Shown here in pieces: positions 5,847 to 13,294 of a stretch of DNA of 15,844 nucleotides. The stretch spans positions 1-15,844 of the forward strand of contig CALFGU010000106.1 in the NCBI GenBank assembly GCA_937877685.1. The letters are read 5' to 3'. The DNA comes from an uncultured Prevotella sp. GTDB taxonomy: Bacteria > Bacteroidota > Bacteroidia > Bacteroidales > Bacteroidaceae. A model generated the notes under the pieces. The model searched no databases. It was not told the origin of the DNA and was given only the letters and a program-made list of their open reading frames with translations. The position numbers and the translations under genes are program-made. The number at the start of each line of letters is the position of its first letter. Positions within the stretch are counted from its first letter, which is position 1.

Positions 5847-7226
5847 TTATTGCTCACCTTCTAATTTAATTTCGTCGGCACCTTCACTCATAAGGTCTTG
5901 TCCCCAGTGAGAATCGGCAAGGCGCAATTCACGGTCGCGCACTTCTTTTGCTTTACGTGCGTAAACAATGAGGCGGAGCGATTGGCTGTAGCTAAAGTAA
6001 CTCCACATCCAGTTGAAGAATACGATAATCTTGTTACGTACGCCAAGGATGGAGCGTAAGTGAACAACGAGCCACATAATCCAAGCGATGAAACCAGCCA
6101 TCTTGATGCTCTTAAACTCAGCAACGGCGCGATTTCTGCCTACCGTAGCCATCGTTCCAAGGTTAAGATAGCGGAAGGGCTTTAAGTCTTTTCCCTTTTC
6201 AAGGCGCTGCAAGTTCTTTGCAAGTAATCTGCCCTGCTGAATGGCTACTTGGGCGAGCTGAGGGTGTCCACCTTTCCAATCTGGGTCTCCTTCTTCCATG
6301 ATACATTGGTCACCAATGCAGAATACGTCTTCAAGACCTTCCACACGGTTAAATGCATCTACCTTTATGCGTGCTCCGCGTCCAAGACTTTCTTTAGGCA
6401 TGTTGCCCACGTTTTGTGCAGCCACACCGCTCACCCAAATAAATGTGCGCGTAGCAATGCTACTGCCGTCCTTAAGCATTACGCGGTGGTCCTTGTAGTC
6501 AGTAACCATCTTGTTGAGCAACACGTTGACGCCCATTTCTCGAAGATACTGCTCTACATGTGCTGAAGATTCCGGACTCATTGCTGAAAGAAGGCGAGGG
6601 CCTGCTTCAACCAAATATACATTAATAAGACTTGAGGGAAGGTCGGGGTAATCCTTCGGAATGATATACTTCTTCATTTCCGAAAGTGCACCGGCTACTT
6701 CTACACCTGTAGCACCACCACCTACGATTACCACATTGAGCAATTCCATACGTTCGCGCTCGCTGGCACAAGTAAGTGCACGCTCTAAGTTTTCAAGAAG
6801 TGCATTTTGAAGTCCCATTGCTTCGCTCACATTCTTCATGGGGATGGCCACTTCCTCAACGTGTTTGTTGCCAAAGAAGTTTGTGGTTGTCCCTGCGGCA
6901 AGGACGAGGTAGTCATACTTTACCTTACCGATTGAAGTCTGAATGATTTTGTGCTCGGGGAAAATGGAGCGCACCTTAGCCATACGGAAGTAGAAATCCT
7001 TGCGATTCTGGAAAATCTTTCTGAAGGGGAAGGAAATACTACTGGGTTCTATACCCGACGAAGCTATCTGATAAATCAGCGGGGGAAACTGATGGTAGTT
7101 ATTACGGTCGATTAAAACCACTTGGAAATTCGACTTGCGAAGTTTGTTAGCCAATTTCAAACCGCCAAATCCGCCACCGACAATGACAACTCGCTTCTTT
7201 TCCGTTTGAGGTACGTTAAAACTCAT
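5847..7226 (-). CDS. ndh: Type II NADH dehydrogenase (NDH-2)
   Basis: A 459-residue single-subunit, non-proton-pumping NADH:quinone oxidoreductase bound to the cytoplasmic face of the inner membrane. The FAD-binding Rossmann motif GGGFGG is at 17-22, and the NADH-binding GGGATG at 169-174 within VVIVGGGATGVEVAG. The second FAD motif is VFCIGDQ (301-307). HPQLAQVAIQQG (321-332) is the conserved segment near the quinone site. The C-terminal part, about residues 372-412, is hydrophobic and aromatic-rich (MAGFIAWIMWLVVHLRS), as in membrane-anchored NDH-2. The protein passes electrons from NADH to menaquinone without sodium or proton pumping (family knowledge). It is monocistronic, with a textbook promoter (7430-7460), a leader of about 200 bases full of repeats, and its own terminator. 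Confidence 0.93.
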   Translation of the reverse strand: MSFNVPQTEKKRVVIVGGGFGGLKLANKLRKSNFQVVLIDRNNYHQFPPLIYQIASSGIEPSSISFPFRKIFQNRKDFYFRMAKVRSIFPEHKIIQTSIGKVKYDYLVLAAGTTTNFFGNKHVEEVAIPMKNVSEAMGLQNALLENLERALTCASERERMELLNVVIVGGGATGVEVAGALSEMKKYIIPKDYPDLPSSLINVYLVEAGPRLLSAMSPESSAHVEQYLREMGVNVLLNKMVTDYKDHRVMLKDGSSIATRTFIWVSGVAAQNVGNMPKESLGRGARIKVDAFNRVEGLEDVFCIGDQCIMEEGDPDWKGGHPQLAQVAIQQGRLLAKNLQRLEKGKDLKPFRYLNLGTMATVGRNRAVAEFKSIKMAGFIAWIMWLVVHLRSILGVRNKIIVFFNWMWSYFSYSQSLRLIVYARKAKEVRDRELRLADSHWGQDLMSEGADEIKLEGEQ

Positions 7227-7235
7227 AGCAAATTT

Positions 7236-7280
7236 AGGTTAAGAGGTTATGAGGTTAATGAGGTTAAGAGGTTATGAGGG
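7236..7280 (+). repeat. Octamer array (AGGTTNNG) abutting the ndh start
   Basis: Units AGGTTAAG, AGGTTATG, AGGTTAATG, AGGTTAAG and AGGTTATG follow head to tail from 7236 to 7276 with period 8 (one unit of 9), then AGGG. The array ends 9 bases before the ndh start codon and lies in the transcribed leader, where the RNA reads the complement (CATAACCT type). Confidence 0.85.
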
Positions 7281-7328
7281 AAGAGTGAAGGGGAAAGGGG
7301 GAGGGGGAAGTGCATTTCTCTTCCACCA

Positions 7329-7384
7329 TTAACCGTTAACCTTTCATCGTTAACCGTTAACCTTTCACTGTTAACCGTTCGTCG
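7329..7384. repeat. 21-bp palindromic tandem repeat in the ndh leader
   Basis: TTAACCGTTAACCTTTCA recurs at 7329 and 7350, with a third partial copy at 7371, a period of 21. Each contains the odd-length palindrome TTAACCGTTAA. It lies between the ndh promoter and the octamer array. Confidence 0.8.
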
Positions 7385-7429
7385 TTTTTTTCTTCCAACT
7401 TCCTAACCTTATCGATTAACTTTTCTTTG

Positions 7430-7460
7430 CAAAGTTACGGACAACGCTTATTTGTGCAAA
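7430..7460 (-). promoter_or_regulatory. Bacteroidetes-type promoter of ndh
   Basis: On the minus strand TTTG (plus 7457-7460) is followed after 19 bases by TAACTTTG (7430-7437), an exact match to the -33/-7 consensus. Transcription should begin near 7424, giving a leader of about 200 bases before the ATG. Confidence 0.82.
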
Positions 7461-7714
7461 GTTTTTACGTAACAAAATGCTGAAAATACGTTCTTTTCAG
7501 TATCTCAGATGAACGTTTGAAATCCGAAGGAGTCAAAGTGAGCGCGTTTCTCAAACAAAGGAGATATGTTCCTGAAATTCAGTCTGCTCAGTCTGCTTTC
7601 TGTGGTTGCCAAAATCTTTCTTGGCGCTTGAAATGCCTTTTGCAAGGCGGTGTTTGCAGTATGAAAAATAACGGAGTGAGTGTTGCGCCGAAAAGAATTA
7701 CTTATAGAAAGAAA
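7461..7714. other. Intergenic stretch without a supported gene
   Basis: Between the ndh promoter and the lytT terminator I see no convincing gene. A 74-codon plus-strand frame at 7517-7741 runs into the terminator stem, resembles no family I know, and has no clear ribosome-binding site or promoter. Confidence 0.6.
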
Positions 7715-7748
7715 AAAGTTACTAATCGGACGCGCGATTAGTAACTTT
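7715..7748 (-). terminator. Terminator of the lytS-lytT unit
   Basis: AAAGTTACTAATCG (7715-7728) pairs with CGATTAGTAACTTT (7735-7748), a perfect 14-bp stem with a 6-base loop. On the minus strand a T-run (complement of 7712-7717) follows directly. It lies 60 bases past the lytT stop. Confidence 0.9.
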
Positions 7749-7807
7749 ATGATTCGTATTTAAGGATGTGACGTCATTGTGCGTAATTTGTGCCGTCGTA
7801 GGTGGGG

Positions 7808-8536
7808 TTATCTGCTTCCCAAGAGTCGCTTGTTGACGTATTCCAGTACCTTGTCTTTATACGTATCGGAAATGGGCAACGACTTATCGCCCACCAGAAT
7901 GTTGCTTCTCTCAATGGCGGTGACTGAAGTCATATTGGCGATGTAGGAACGGTGAATGCGCATGAAGCGTTCGGCTGGCAGATTGTCCTCAAGCGTTTTC
8001 ATTGCCGTCAATGAGAGAATGGGGCGCGGGGTAGATGCAAGGTAAATCTTGACATAGTCCTTGAGTCCCTCAATATAGAGAATGTCGTTGAAGTCAATGC
8101 GCAAGAGTTTGTAATCACTCTTGACGAAGATCGACGTTTCGTTAGCAAGCCCGGTGCCAATAGGTTCAGCTGTCTGTGGTGTGGGAGTTGCGCTTGACGC
8201 CGCGCGTTGTGCTGCCGCCAGGAAGTCGGCATAGGAAATGGGTTTCAGCAGATAGTCGAAGGCATTCACCTTATAGCCCTCAATGGCATACTGACTGAAG
8301 GCTGTGGTAAAGATTATGCGCGTTGTGGGTGGGATGAGTTTGGCAAACTCTAACCCACTGAGTTCGGGCATTTGGATATCGAGAAAAAGGAGTTCCACAG
8401 GCGCCTTGCTTAGTGTCGCCATGGCATCAATGGCATTGGCAAAGGTGCCGCTATGTTCCAAAAAGGGAGTTTTCTGAACGTAACTCTCGAGCAAAGCTGC
8501 CGCAAGAGGTTCGTCATCTATGATAGCGCAGGTCAT
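7808..8536 (-). CDS. LytTR-family response regulator
   Basis: A 242-residue two-domain regulator. The receiver domain (about 1-115) has the acidic pair Asp7-Asp8 in IIDDEP, the phospho-acceptor Asp53 in LFLDIQMP, the Thr in IIFTTAF (74-80) and Lys98 in DYLLKPI. The C-terminal LytTR DNA-binding domain (about 135-240) is recognisable from IFVKSDYKLLRIDFNDILYIEGLKDY in two parts and from RFMRIHRSYIAN, with a TYKDKV end. Such proteins bind direct repeats upstream of target genes once phosphorylated. It follows the LytS-type kinase on the same strand, its likely partner. Its start (ATG 8536) is 5 bases from an octamer repeat array that fills the kinase-regulator spacer. Placement after an efflux operon suggests, but does not prove, control of that operon. 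Confidence 0.92.
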   Translation of the reverse strand: MTCAIIDDEPLAAALLESYVQKTPFLEHSGTFANAIDAMATLSKAPVELLFLDIQMPELSGLEFAKLIPPTTRIIFTTAFSQYAIEGYKVNAFDYLLKPISYADFLAAAQRAASSATPTPQTAEPIGTGLANETSIFVKSDYKLLRIDFNDILYIEGLKDYVKIYLASTPRPILSLTAMKTLEDNLPAERFMRIHRSYIANMTSVTAIERSNILVGDKSLPISDTYKDKVLEYVNKRLLGSR

Positions 8537-8541
8537 GGGGG

Positions 8542-8620
8542 AGGTTTTGAGGGGATAAGGTTATGAGGTTTTGAGGGAGGAAGTTCTGAAGTTCTGAGGT
8601 TCTGAGGTGGGGAGGGGGGA
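8542..8620 (+). repeat. Octamer array between kinase and regulator genes
   Basis: From 8542 units run AGGTTTTG, AGGGGATA, AGGTTATG, AGGTTTTG, a short AGGGAGG, then AAGTTCTG twice and AGGTTCTG, ending in a G-rich tail. Period is 8. The array ends 5 bases before the lytT ATG and occupies most of the 114-base spacer inside a probable operon. Confidence 0.88.
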
Positions 8621-8650
8621 AAGCGCCATTCGGGGCATGTGCTTTGTGAT

Positions 8651-9745
8651 TTACTCGCCCTTCAGCTTGATGCACGACGTGTAAACTCCGTCTTTGACGC
8701 CCTTTTCCCACGTGTGGCGTTGCGGATAAGAGAGCGCCAGGCGCTGACTTACCTGTTGCAAACCAATACCTCCGCCACTCTTGTCATCGGCAGTCTTGGG
8801 GAAGTTGCTATTCGTGCAAGTGAAGGTGATTTCTCCGTCATCTTTCACGCTCAGACTGATATGAATGAACGAGGGTTGGGTGGGGCAGATGCCATGTTTG
8901 AAAGCATTCTCAACGAGCGAGATGAAGAGGAGCGGGGCTATGTTTACCTCGCGATGTTGTGGCACATTGAAGTCCACTTGTAAGTCCACGTTCTTGCCAA
9001 TGCGCAGTCGCATGAGTTCGATATAGTTTTGCAGGAACTCCACTTCCTTCTTGAGGGGCACACGTTCCACCTGGTTGTCATAAAGCAAGTAACGCAAGAG
9101 TTTCCCAAGTTCAAGAATGGCATGCTGTGCCTTTTCCGTGTCAAAGGCCGTGAGTGCGTAGATGTTGTTCAACGTGTTGAGCAAGAAGTGAGGCGAAATC
9201 TGGTTCTTCAGATTCTTCAATTCCGCCGCTTGTCGGTCCACCTCCGCCTTGCGTCGCTCTATTTCCGTTTGATGCCAGCGTAAACTGAGACGCAGTGCCA
9301 AAGAAATGGCCACAGCAGTGATGAGCAAGAAGGCATTACGCACAACGAAGAATATCTTCCACATCAAAATCGTTTCGGCACTCGGTCTGTGGTGCACAGC
9401 TCCCATACGTCGTCCCTTGGGTGCACTTGGAGTGTGGATGTAGTTGGAGTAAATTTCTAATCCGAGTGAAACTCCCGCCACCATGCCAATGTTAATCAAC
9501 CAAAAGAGGCTGTAACGACGTTGCAAGAAGTAGCGAGGGATGAGCACGAAATAGTTGAAGTAAAAAATAAAGCATGCCGACACGCTAAAGAGGGACACGT
9601 TGAAGAAACGCGCCCAGTTGATGCCGTCGCCACGTTGAAGAAAGAGTGGAGAGGCAAAGATATATGCCCATGTAACTACGTGAGCAGCCACTTCAAGGTA
9701 GTGCATGCGGCGCATGTCGCTTCCGAGGGAGGGGGAAGTAGTCAT
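8651..9745 (-). CDS. LytS/YehU-type sensor histidine kinase
   Basis: A 364-residue membrane kinase of the His_kinase (PF06580) type. Four predicted membrane segments lie at about 20-36, 47-70, 78-99 and 126-152, with no large extracytoplasmic domain, so the signal is probably sensed in or near the membrane. A short charged coiled-coil linker (about 158-182) leads to the phospho-acceptor His186 in QISPHFLLNTLNNIY. The ATPase domain has the N-box LVENAFKHGI (278-287) and a G-box GGGIGLQQVSQRL near residue 320. It should phosphorylate the LytTR regulator that follows. The ATG at 9745 gives a full first membrane segment; an internal ATG at 9715 is an alternative. The gap to the upstream permease gene is 195 bases and contains a 22-bp repeat array. 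Confidence 0.92.
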   Translation of the reverse strand: MTTSPSLGSDMRRMHYLEVAAHVVTWAYIFASPLFLQRGDGINWARFFNVSLFSVSACFIFYFNYFVLIPRYFLQRRYSLFWLINIGMVAGVSLGLEIYSNYIHTPSAPKGRRMGAVHHRPSAETILMWKIFFVVRNAFLLITAVAISLALRLSLRWHQTEIERRKAEVDRQAAELKNLKNQISPHFLLNTLNNIYALTAFDTEKAQHAILELGKLLRYLLYDNQVERVPLKKEVEFLQNYIELMRLRIGKNVDLQVDFNVPQHREVNIAPLLFISLVENAFKHGICPTQPSFIHISLSVKDDGEITFTCTNSNFPKTADDKSGGGIGLQQVSQRLALSYPQRHTWEKGVKDGVYTSCIKLKGE

Positions 9746-9794
9746 AATGAAGGATTAATGTGACTCTTAAGAAAAAGATACTGAAAGAGGCGTT

Positions 9795-9860
9795 TTTATT
9801 TGGTGAAATATGCGTTCGAGTTTGGCGAAATAAGGCGCCGAGTTTGAGGAATAGGAATTC
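9795..9860 (+). repeat. 22-bp tandem array between permease and kinase genes
   Basis: Three imperfect copies start at 9795, 9817 and 9839. The best two begin CGAGTTTGGCG and CGAGTTTGAGG; the first reads ATTTGGTGAAATATGCG where the second reads GTTTGGCGAAATAAGGCG. The CGCCGAGTTTG core and the 22-base period match the element at 5654-5690 in the other orientation. Confidence 0.7.
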
Positions 9861-9866
9861 GGAAAA

Positions 9867-9930
9867 GGGAAACGTGAGCAAGGAGACAACGTTTGTTAGT
9901 TCTGCAAAGTCATCCTCCCTCATGTTTCCC
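9867..9930 (-). terminator. Possible weak terminator after the permease gene
   Basis: GGGAAACGTGAG (9867-9878) pairs with CTCATGTTTCCC (9919-9930), 12 bp with one G-T, around a 40-base loop. On the minus strand TTTTCC follows. The long loop and short T-tract make this uncertain; read-through into lytS is plausible. Confidence 0.35.
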
Positions 9931-9940
9931 TCTCGCTTAT

Positions 9941-11167
9941 TTATTCATAACGCAATGCCTCGATGGGGTCTAAGTTTGCCGCCTTCTTGGCTGGGTACCA
10001 ACCGAAGAAAACTCCTGTAAAGGTACATACCGCAAAACTCAACATGATGCTCCAAGGTTGAATGCTGACGGGCCATTGAGCAATGGTGGCCACGGCATTT
10101 GAGATGAGGCACCCTACGAGAACTCCAATGATGCCTCCCGTTACGCTAAGGAGCACGGCTTCAATCAAAAATTGCGCTAAGATGTCAATGCCACGCGCTC
10201 CGACAGACATGCGCAACCCGATTTCCTTTGTGCGCTCCGTTACGCTTACGTACATGATGTTCATAATACCGATACCCCCCACGATGAGCGAGATGCAGGC
10301 TACGCAGAGCAAGAGTGTGGTCATGACGTCGGCAGTAGAATTCATCATCTCCATAATTTCCTTTTGCGAGTGGATGGTGAAGTCGTCAACATCAATTCCT
10401 TCGCGAAGTTTGTGAGACTGGCGGAGCAGGGTGGTAAGTTCTTCAATCGCTTCCTCAGTATGTTCCTCCGTCAAGGCTGAGGCGCTGATGCTATTAAGGT
10501 GATTAATGGCCATTATGCGCTTCATAACCGTTGTGTAAGGAGCAAGAATGAGGTCGTCTTGGTCCATTCCGAAGGTGTTATACCCTTTTGATTTCAACAC
10601 ACCCACTACGCGGAAGGGGATTGACTTAAAGCGGATGACACGACCTACGGGGTCTTCGCCATTTGTGAAAAGGTTGTCGGCAACAGTCTTACCTATGACG
10701 CAGACTTTCGCACTGGTGCGGATGTCTTCCTCGGTAAACATGTCGCCTTCCTCAATCTTGAGTTGGCGAATGTCTAAGTAACCAATGCTTACGCCATACA
10801 TGCTTGAGGGAGCGTTATTGTTGCCGTAAATACACTGACCTCCGCTTGACACCGTGGGACTTATGGCCTTGATAAGTTTAGCCTCCGACTCCAGAAGTTC
10901 ATAGTCTTTCAACTTCAAGGTTTCCATGGCGCTCGGATCCTGACGTGCGCCTCCCGCACGGCGATCTGCTCCCGGGCTTATGTTTATCATATTCGACCCC
11001 ATGGAAGCTATGTTGCTCTGAATGCTTTGCTTTGACCCCTCACCGATAGCTATCATTGCGATAACGGCAGCTACGCCGATGATAATCCCAAGCATGGTCA
11101 GGAAAGAGCGTAACTTATTGGCCGCAATGGCGCGAAGGGCTATTTTAAAGAGATTTGTGAGATGCAT
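9941..11167 (-). CDS. MacB-like ABC transporter permease (FtsX/MacB fold)
   Basis: A 408-residue inner-membrane subunit of a type VII (MacB-fold) ABC transporter. Membrane segment 1 is at about 21-43 (SFLTMLGIIIGVAAVIAMIA) and is followed by a periplasmic domain of over 200 residues, with LLxSEAKLI and the IGKTVADNLF segment typical of the MacB_PCD domain. The C-terminal FtsX domain has three further segments and the family signature SVTERTKEIGLRMSVGAR, then PAKKAANLDPIEALRYE at the end. Unlike E. coli MacB, the ATPase is a separate protein, encoded 11 bases upstream. These transporters do not carry substrate through the membrane; they drive periplasmic substrate through a TolC-type exit duct. 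Substrate (macrolide, peptide or siderophore-like) is unknown. Confidence 0.93.
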   Translation of the reverse strand: MHLTNLFKIALRAIAANKLRSFLTMLGIIIGVAAVIAMIAIGEGSKQSIQSNIASMGSNMINISPGADRRAGGARQDPSAMETLKLKDYELLESEAKLIKAISPTVSSGGQCIYGNNNAPSSMYGVSIGYLDIRQLKIEEGDMFTEEDIRTSAKVCVIGKTVADNLFTNGEDPVGRVIRFKSIPFRVVGVLKSKGYNTFGMDQDDLILAPYTTVMKRIMAINHLNSISASALTEEHTEEAIEELTTLLRQSHKLREGIDVDDFTIHSQKEIMEMMNSTADVMTTLLLCVACISLIVGGIGIMNIMYVSVTERTKEIGLRMSVGARGIDILAQFLIEAVLLSVTGGIIGVLVGCLISNAVATIAQWPVSIQPWSIMLSFAVCTFTGVFFGWYPAKKAANLDPIEALRYE

Positions 11168-11178
11168 AAAGGGAAAGA

Positions 11179-11922
11179 TTATTCCTCAACAGGGGGTAAA
11201 GCCGCCAAGGCTTCGGCTGCCGAAAGAATGTTCGTATTAAATGTGTCTTCCTTTACCTGTCCGTCGCGCAAGACGATATTACGCGAACTATAAAGTGCTA
11301 TTTCAGGGTTGTGCGTAACGAAGATAATCGTGCGCCCCTGAGCAAAAAGTTCTTGGAAGAGTACAAGAATTTCAAAAGAGGTACGTGTGTCCAAATTTCC
11401 TGTTGCTTCATCGGCAAGAATAACGGCAGGATCGTTGACTAAAGCACGAGCAATGGCCACACGTTGCATCTGTCCGCCCGACATTTGGTTAGAGCGGTGC
11501 ATTAAGCGGTTTCCAAGTCCCACGGCTTCTAATGCCTTGATGGCTCTTTCGCGACGTTCGCGAGCCGAAACGGAACTGTTGTACATCAAGGGCAGTTCTA
11601 CGTTTTCGACAGCCGTAGTCTTTGCCAAAAGGTTGTAGTTTTGGAACACGAAACCGATTTTGCGGTTGCGCAACACGGCACGCTCTCTGCGCTTCATCTT
11701 ACGCACGGGGATGCCGTCAAGTAAGTATTCGCCCGAAGTGGGAGTGTCGAGACAACCCAACTGGTTGAGGAGCGTGGATTTCCCACTCCCCGACGTACCC
11801 ATGATAGTTACGAATTCCCCTTCGTGAATCTTGAACGACACACCGCGAAGCGCGTGCACAACTTCCTCACCCACGATGAAGTCGCGCTTAACGTTCTGTA
11901 ATTCAATAACGGTCTTTTTCAT
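11179..11922 (-). CDS. MacB/LolD-type ABC transporter ATPase
   Basis: A 247-residue cytoplasmic ATPase with all motifs intact: Walker A GTSGSGKST (42-50), Q-loop Gln94 in FVFQNYNLL, signature SGGQMQR (148-154), Walker B VILADEAT (167-174) with catalytic Glu172, and H-loop His204 in FVTHNP. The NYNLL after the Q-loop and the D-loop GNLD are typical of the MacB/LolD/FtsE group. It pairs with the FtsX-fold permease downstream. A C-terminal tail of about 25 residues (after 222) exceeds the minimal domain. It is spaced 6 bases from macA and 11 from the permease, so translation is probably coupled. Confidence 0.95.
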   Translation of the reverse strand: MKKTVIELQNVKRDFIVGEEVVHALRGVSFKIHEGEFVTIMGTSGSGKSTLLNQLGCLDTPTSGEYLLDGIPVRKMKRRERAVLRNRKIGFVFQNYNLLAKTTAVENVELPLMYNSSVSARERRERAIKALEAVGLGNRLMHRSNQMSGGQMQRVAIARALVNDPAVILADEATGNLDTRTSFEILVLFQELFAQGRTIIFVTHNPEIALYSSRNIVLRDGQVKEDTFNTNILSAAEALAALPPVEE

Positions 11923-11928
11923 CTTGGC

Positions 11929-13116
11929 CTACTTCTTTTTATTGTTGCGGGGACCTGGCATGAAGGGACTGCGTTGTGCGCCGCCCATTACCTCAGGTGA
12001 TGCCACCACTCGGTCAATGATTACAGAATCTCCGGCATTCAATCCGCCCTTGATTTCAGTAAGGATGCCGTTAGTCATACCTACTTCAACGGGATACGCC
12101 TTATACGTCTTGCCTTCTAACTTCCACACCTTTGTATGTCCCTGACAGTCTTCAATCACTTCGTCCTTTTCAATGCTATGAGGCACGGGAGCAAAACGCA
12201 ATGCCTTAGAGGGAACCGTCAATACGTCCTTAACTTCGAGCGTAATAATCTTTACGTTTGCTGTAAGTCCGGGCTTCAACTTCAAGTCAGGGTTGGGTGC
12301 AGAGATAACTACTTCATACGTCACTACGTTACTCTCAATCGTTGCTTCTTGGCGCACCTGTGTCACCAATCCGTTAAAGAGGTCGTTGGGGTAGGCATCA
12401 ACGTTGAACTCTACGCGTTGCCCTTCGCGCACACCGCCTATGTCGGCTTCGTCAACCTTAGCAATTACGCGCATGTCGGTTAAGTCTTGCGCGATAGTGA
12501 AGAGTGTGGGCGTGTTAAAGCTTGCTGCTACGGTCTGTCCTTCCTCAACGGCGCGCGAAAGAATAACTCCGTCGATGGGCGAAGTGATGGTAGCGTAACC
12601 AAGGTTAGTTTGCGCCTTCTTTACAGCCTCTACGCGCATGTTGTATGCCGACTGCGCTTGACGCAAAGCCACCTGCGACTGCTGGAAAGCGTTGTCGCTG
12701 ATGTCGCCTTGCTTATGGAGGGTTTCTTGACGCTCATAGAGCCACTTTTGATAGTTCAAGTCGCTCTCAGCACTCTTCAAGTTGCTCGTAGCACTCGCCA
12801 ATTCGCTCTCAAGATTAGTCTTGTCAAGAATGGCAATCACTTGACCGCGCTTCACTACGTCATTGTAATCCACAAGTATCTCATTGATGATACCCGAAAC
12901 CTGAGTTCCGACTTCAACTGAGGTTACGGGCTCAATAGTTCCCGTTGCCGTGATACTACTACTGATTGTTGCTGTGTCAACACTTGCCATTTCACACTGC
13001 GCAGGCGCAACACTATTGCCCTTGTCAGAGCAAAAATAGAAAATGCCTCCACCAACGATGGCGATAACGCCAAGAGTGGTCAGTTTATTTTTTGTTGTTG
13101 AAAAGAAATTAGCCAT
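11929..13116 (-). CDS. macA: MacA-like periplasmic adaptor (HlyD/RND family)
   Basis: A 395-residue membrane-fusion protein linking the inner-membrane permease to the outer-membrane channel. An N-terminal membrane anchor is at about 13-29 (LGVIAIVGGGIFYF). Next come the lipoyl half-motif SVEVGTQVSGIINEI (about 65-79), an alpha-helical hairpin (about 98-165, rich in Gln and Ala), the second lipoyl half (ATITSPIDGVILS), and a beta-barrel and membrane-proximal domain ending in a basic PRNNKKK tail. The QVSG and SPIDGVIL segments are family hallmarks. Its start is 7 bases from a long octamer array. The symbol reflects domain and context, since function in macrolide export is not shown. Confidence 0.9.
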   Translation of the reverse strand: MANFFSTTKNKLTTLGVIAIVGGGIFYFCSDKGNSVAPAQCEMASVDTATISSSITATGTIEPVTSVEVGTQVSGIINEILVDYNDVVKRGQVIAILDKTNLESELASATSNLKSAESDLNYQKWLYERQETLHKQGDISDNAFQQSQVALRQAQSAYNMRVEAVKKAQTNLGYATITSPIDGVILSRAVEEGQTVAASFNTPTLFTIAQDLTDMRVIAKVDEADIGGVREGQRVEFNVDAYPNDLFNGLVTQVRQEATIESNVVTYEVVISAPNPDLKLKPGLTANVKIITLEVKDVLTVPSKALRFAPVPHSIEKDEVIEDCQGHTKVWKLEGKTYKAYPVEVGMTNGILTEIKGGLNAGDSVIIDRVVASPEVMGGAQRSPFMPGPRNNKKK

Positions 13117-13123
13117 ATTATTG

Positions 13124-13224
13124 AGGTTATGAGGATGTAAGGTTCTGAGGTTAAGAGGTTCTGAGGTTTTGAGGTGCTTTGGGGTTCTGAGGTTAAGAGG
13201 TTCTGAAGTTCTGAGGTTTTAAGG
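13124..13224 (+). repeat. Octamer array between tolC and macA genes
   Basis: About twelve 8-base units run from 13124: AGGTTATG, AGGATGTA, AGGTTCTG, AGGTTAAG, AGGTTCTG, AGGTTTTG, a slipped AGGTGCTT, GGGTTCTG, AGGTTAAG, AGGTTCTG, AAGTTCTG, AGGTTTTA. It is the largest of three such arrays and ends 7 bases before the macA ATG, inside the efflux operon. Confidence 0.93.
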
Positions 13225-13269
13225 ATTTTTCCTTTCTGTATAGCCCTAAAAATTCTAAAAGCGAAGCGC

Positions 13270-13293
13270 CCTTAAAACCTTAAGACCTTATAA
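13270..13293 (-). repeat. Inverted octamer units just past the tolC stop
   Basis: CCTTAAAA, CCTTAAGA and CCTTATAA are three 8-base units in the opposite orientation to the 13124 array. CCTTAAAACCT (13270-13280) pairs perfectly with AGGTTTTAAGG (13214-13224), an 11-bp stem around a 45-base loop, which could fold in the tolC-macA transcript. Confidence 0.75.
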
Positions 13294-13294
13294 A

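Noticed and set aside
7517..7741. 74-codon plus-strand reading frame
   Set aside because: It runs into the stem of the lytT terminator, has no recognisable domain, no clear promoter or ribosome-binding site, and a Cys/Lys-rich composition of no known family.
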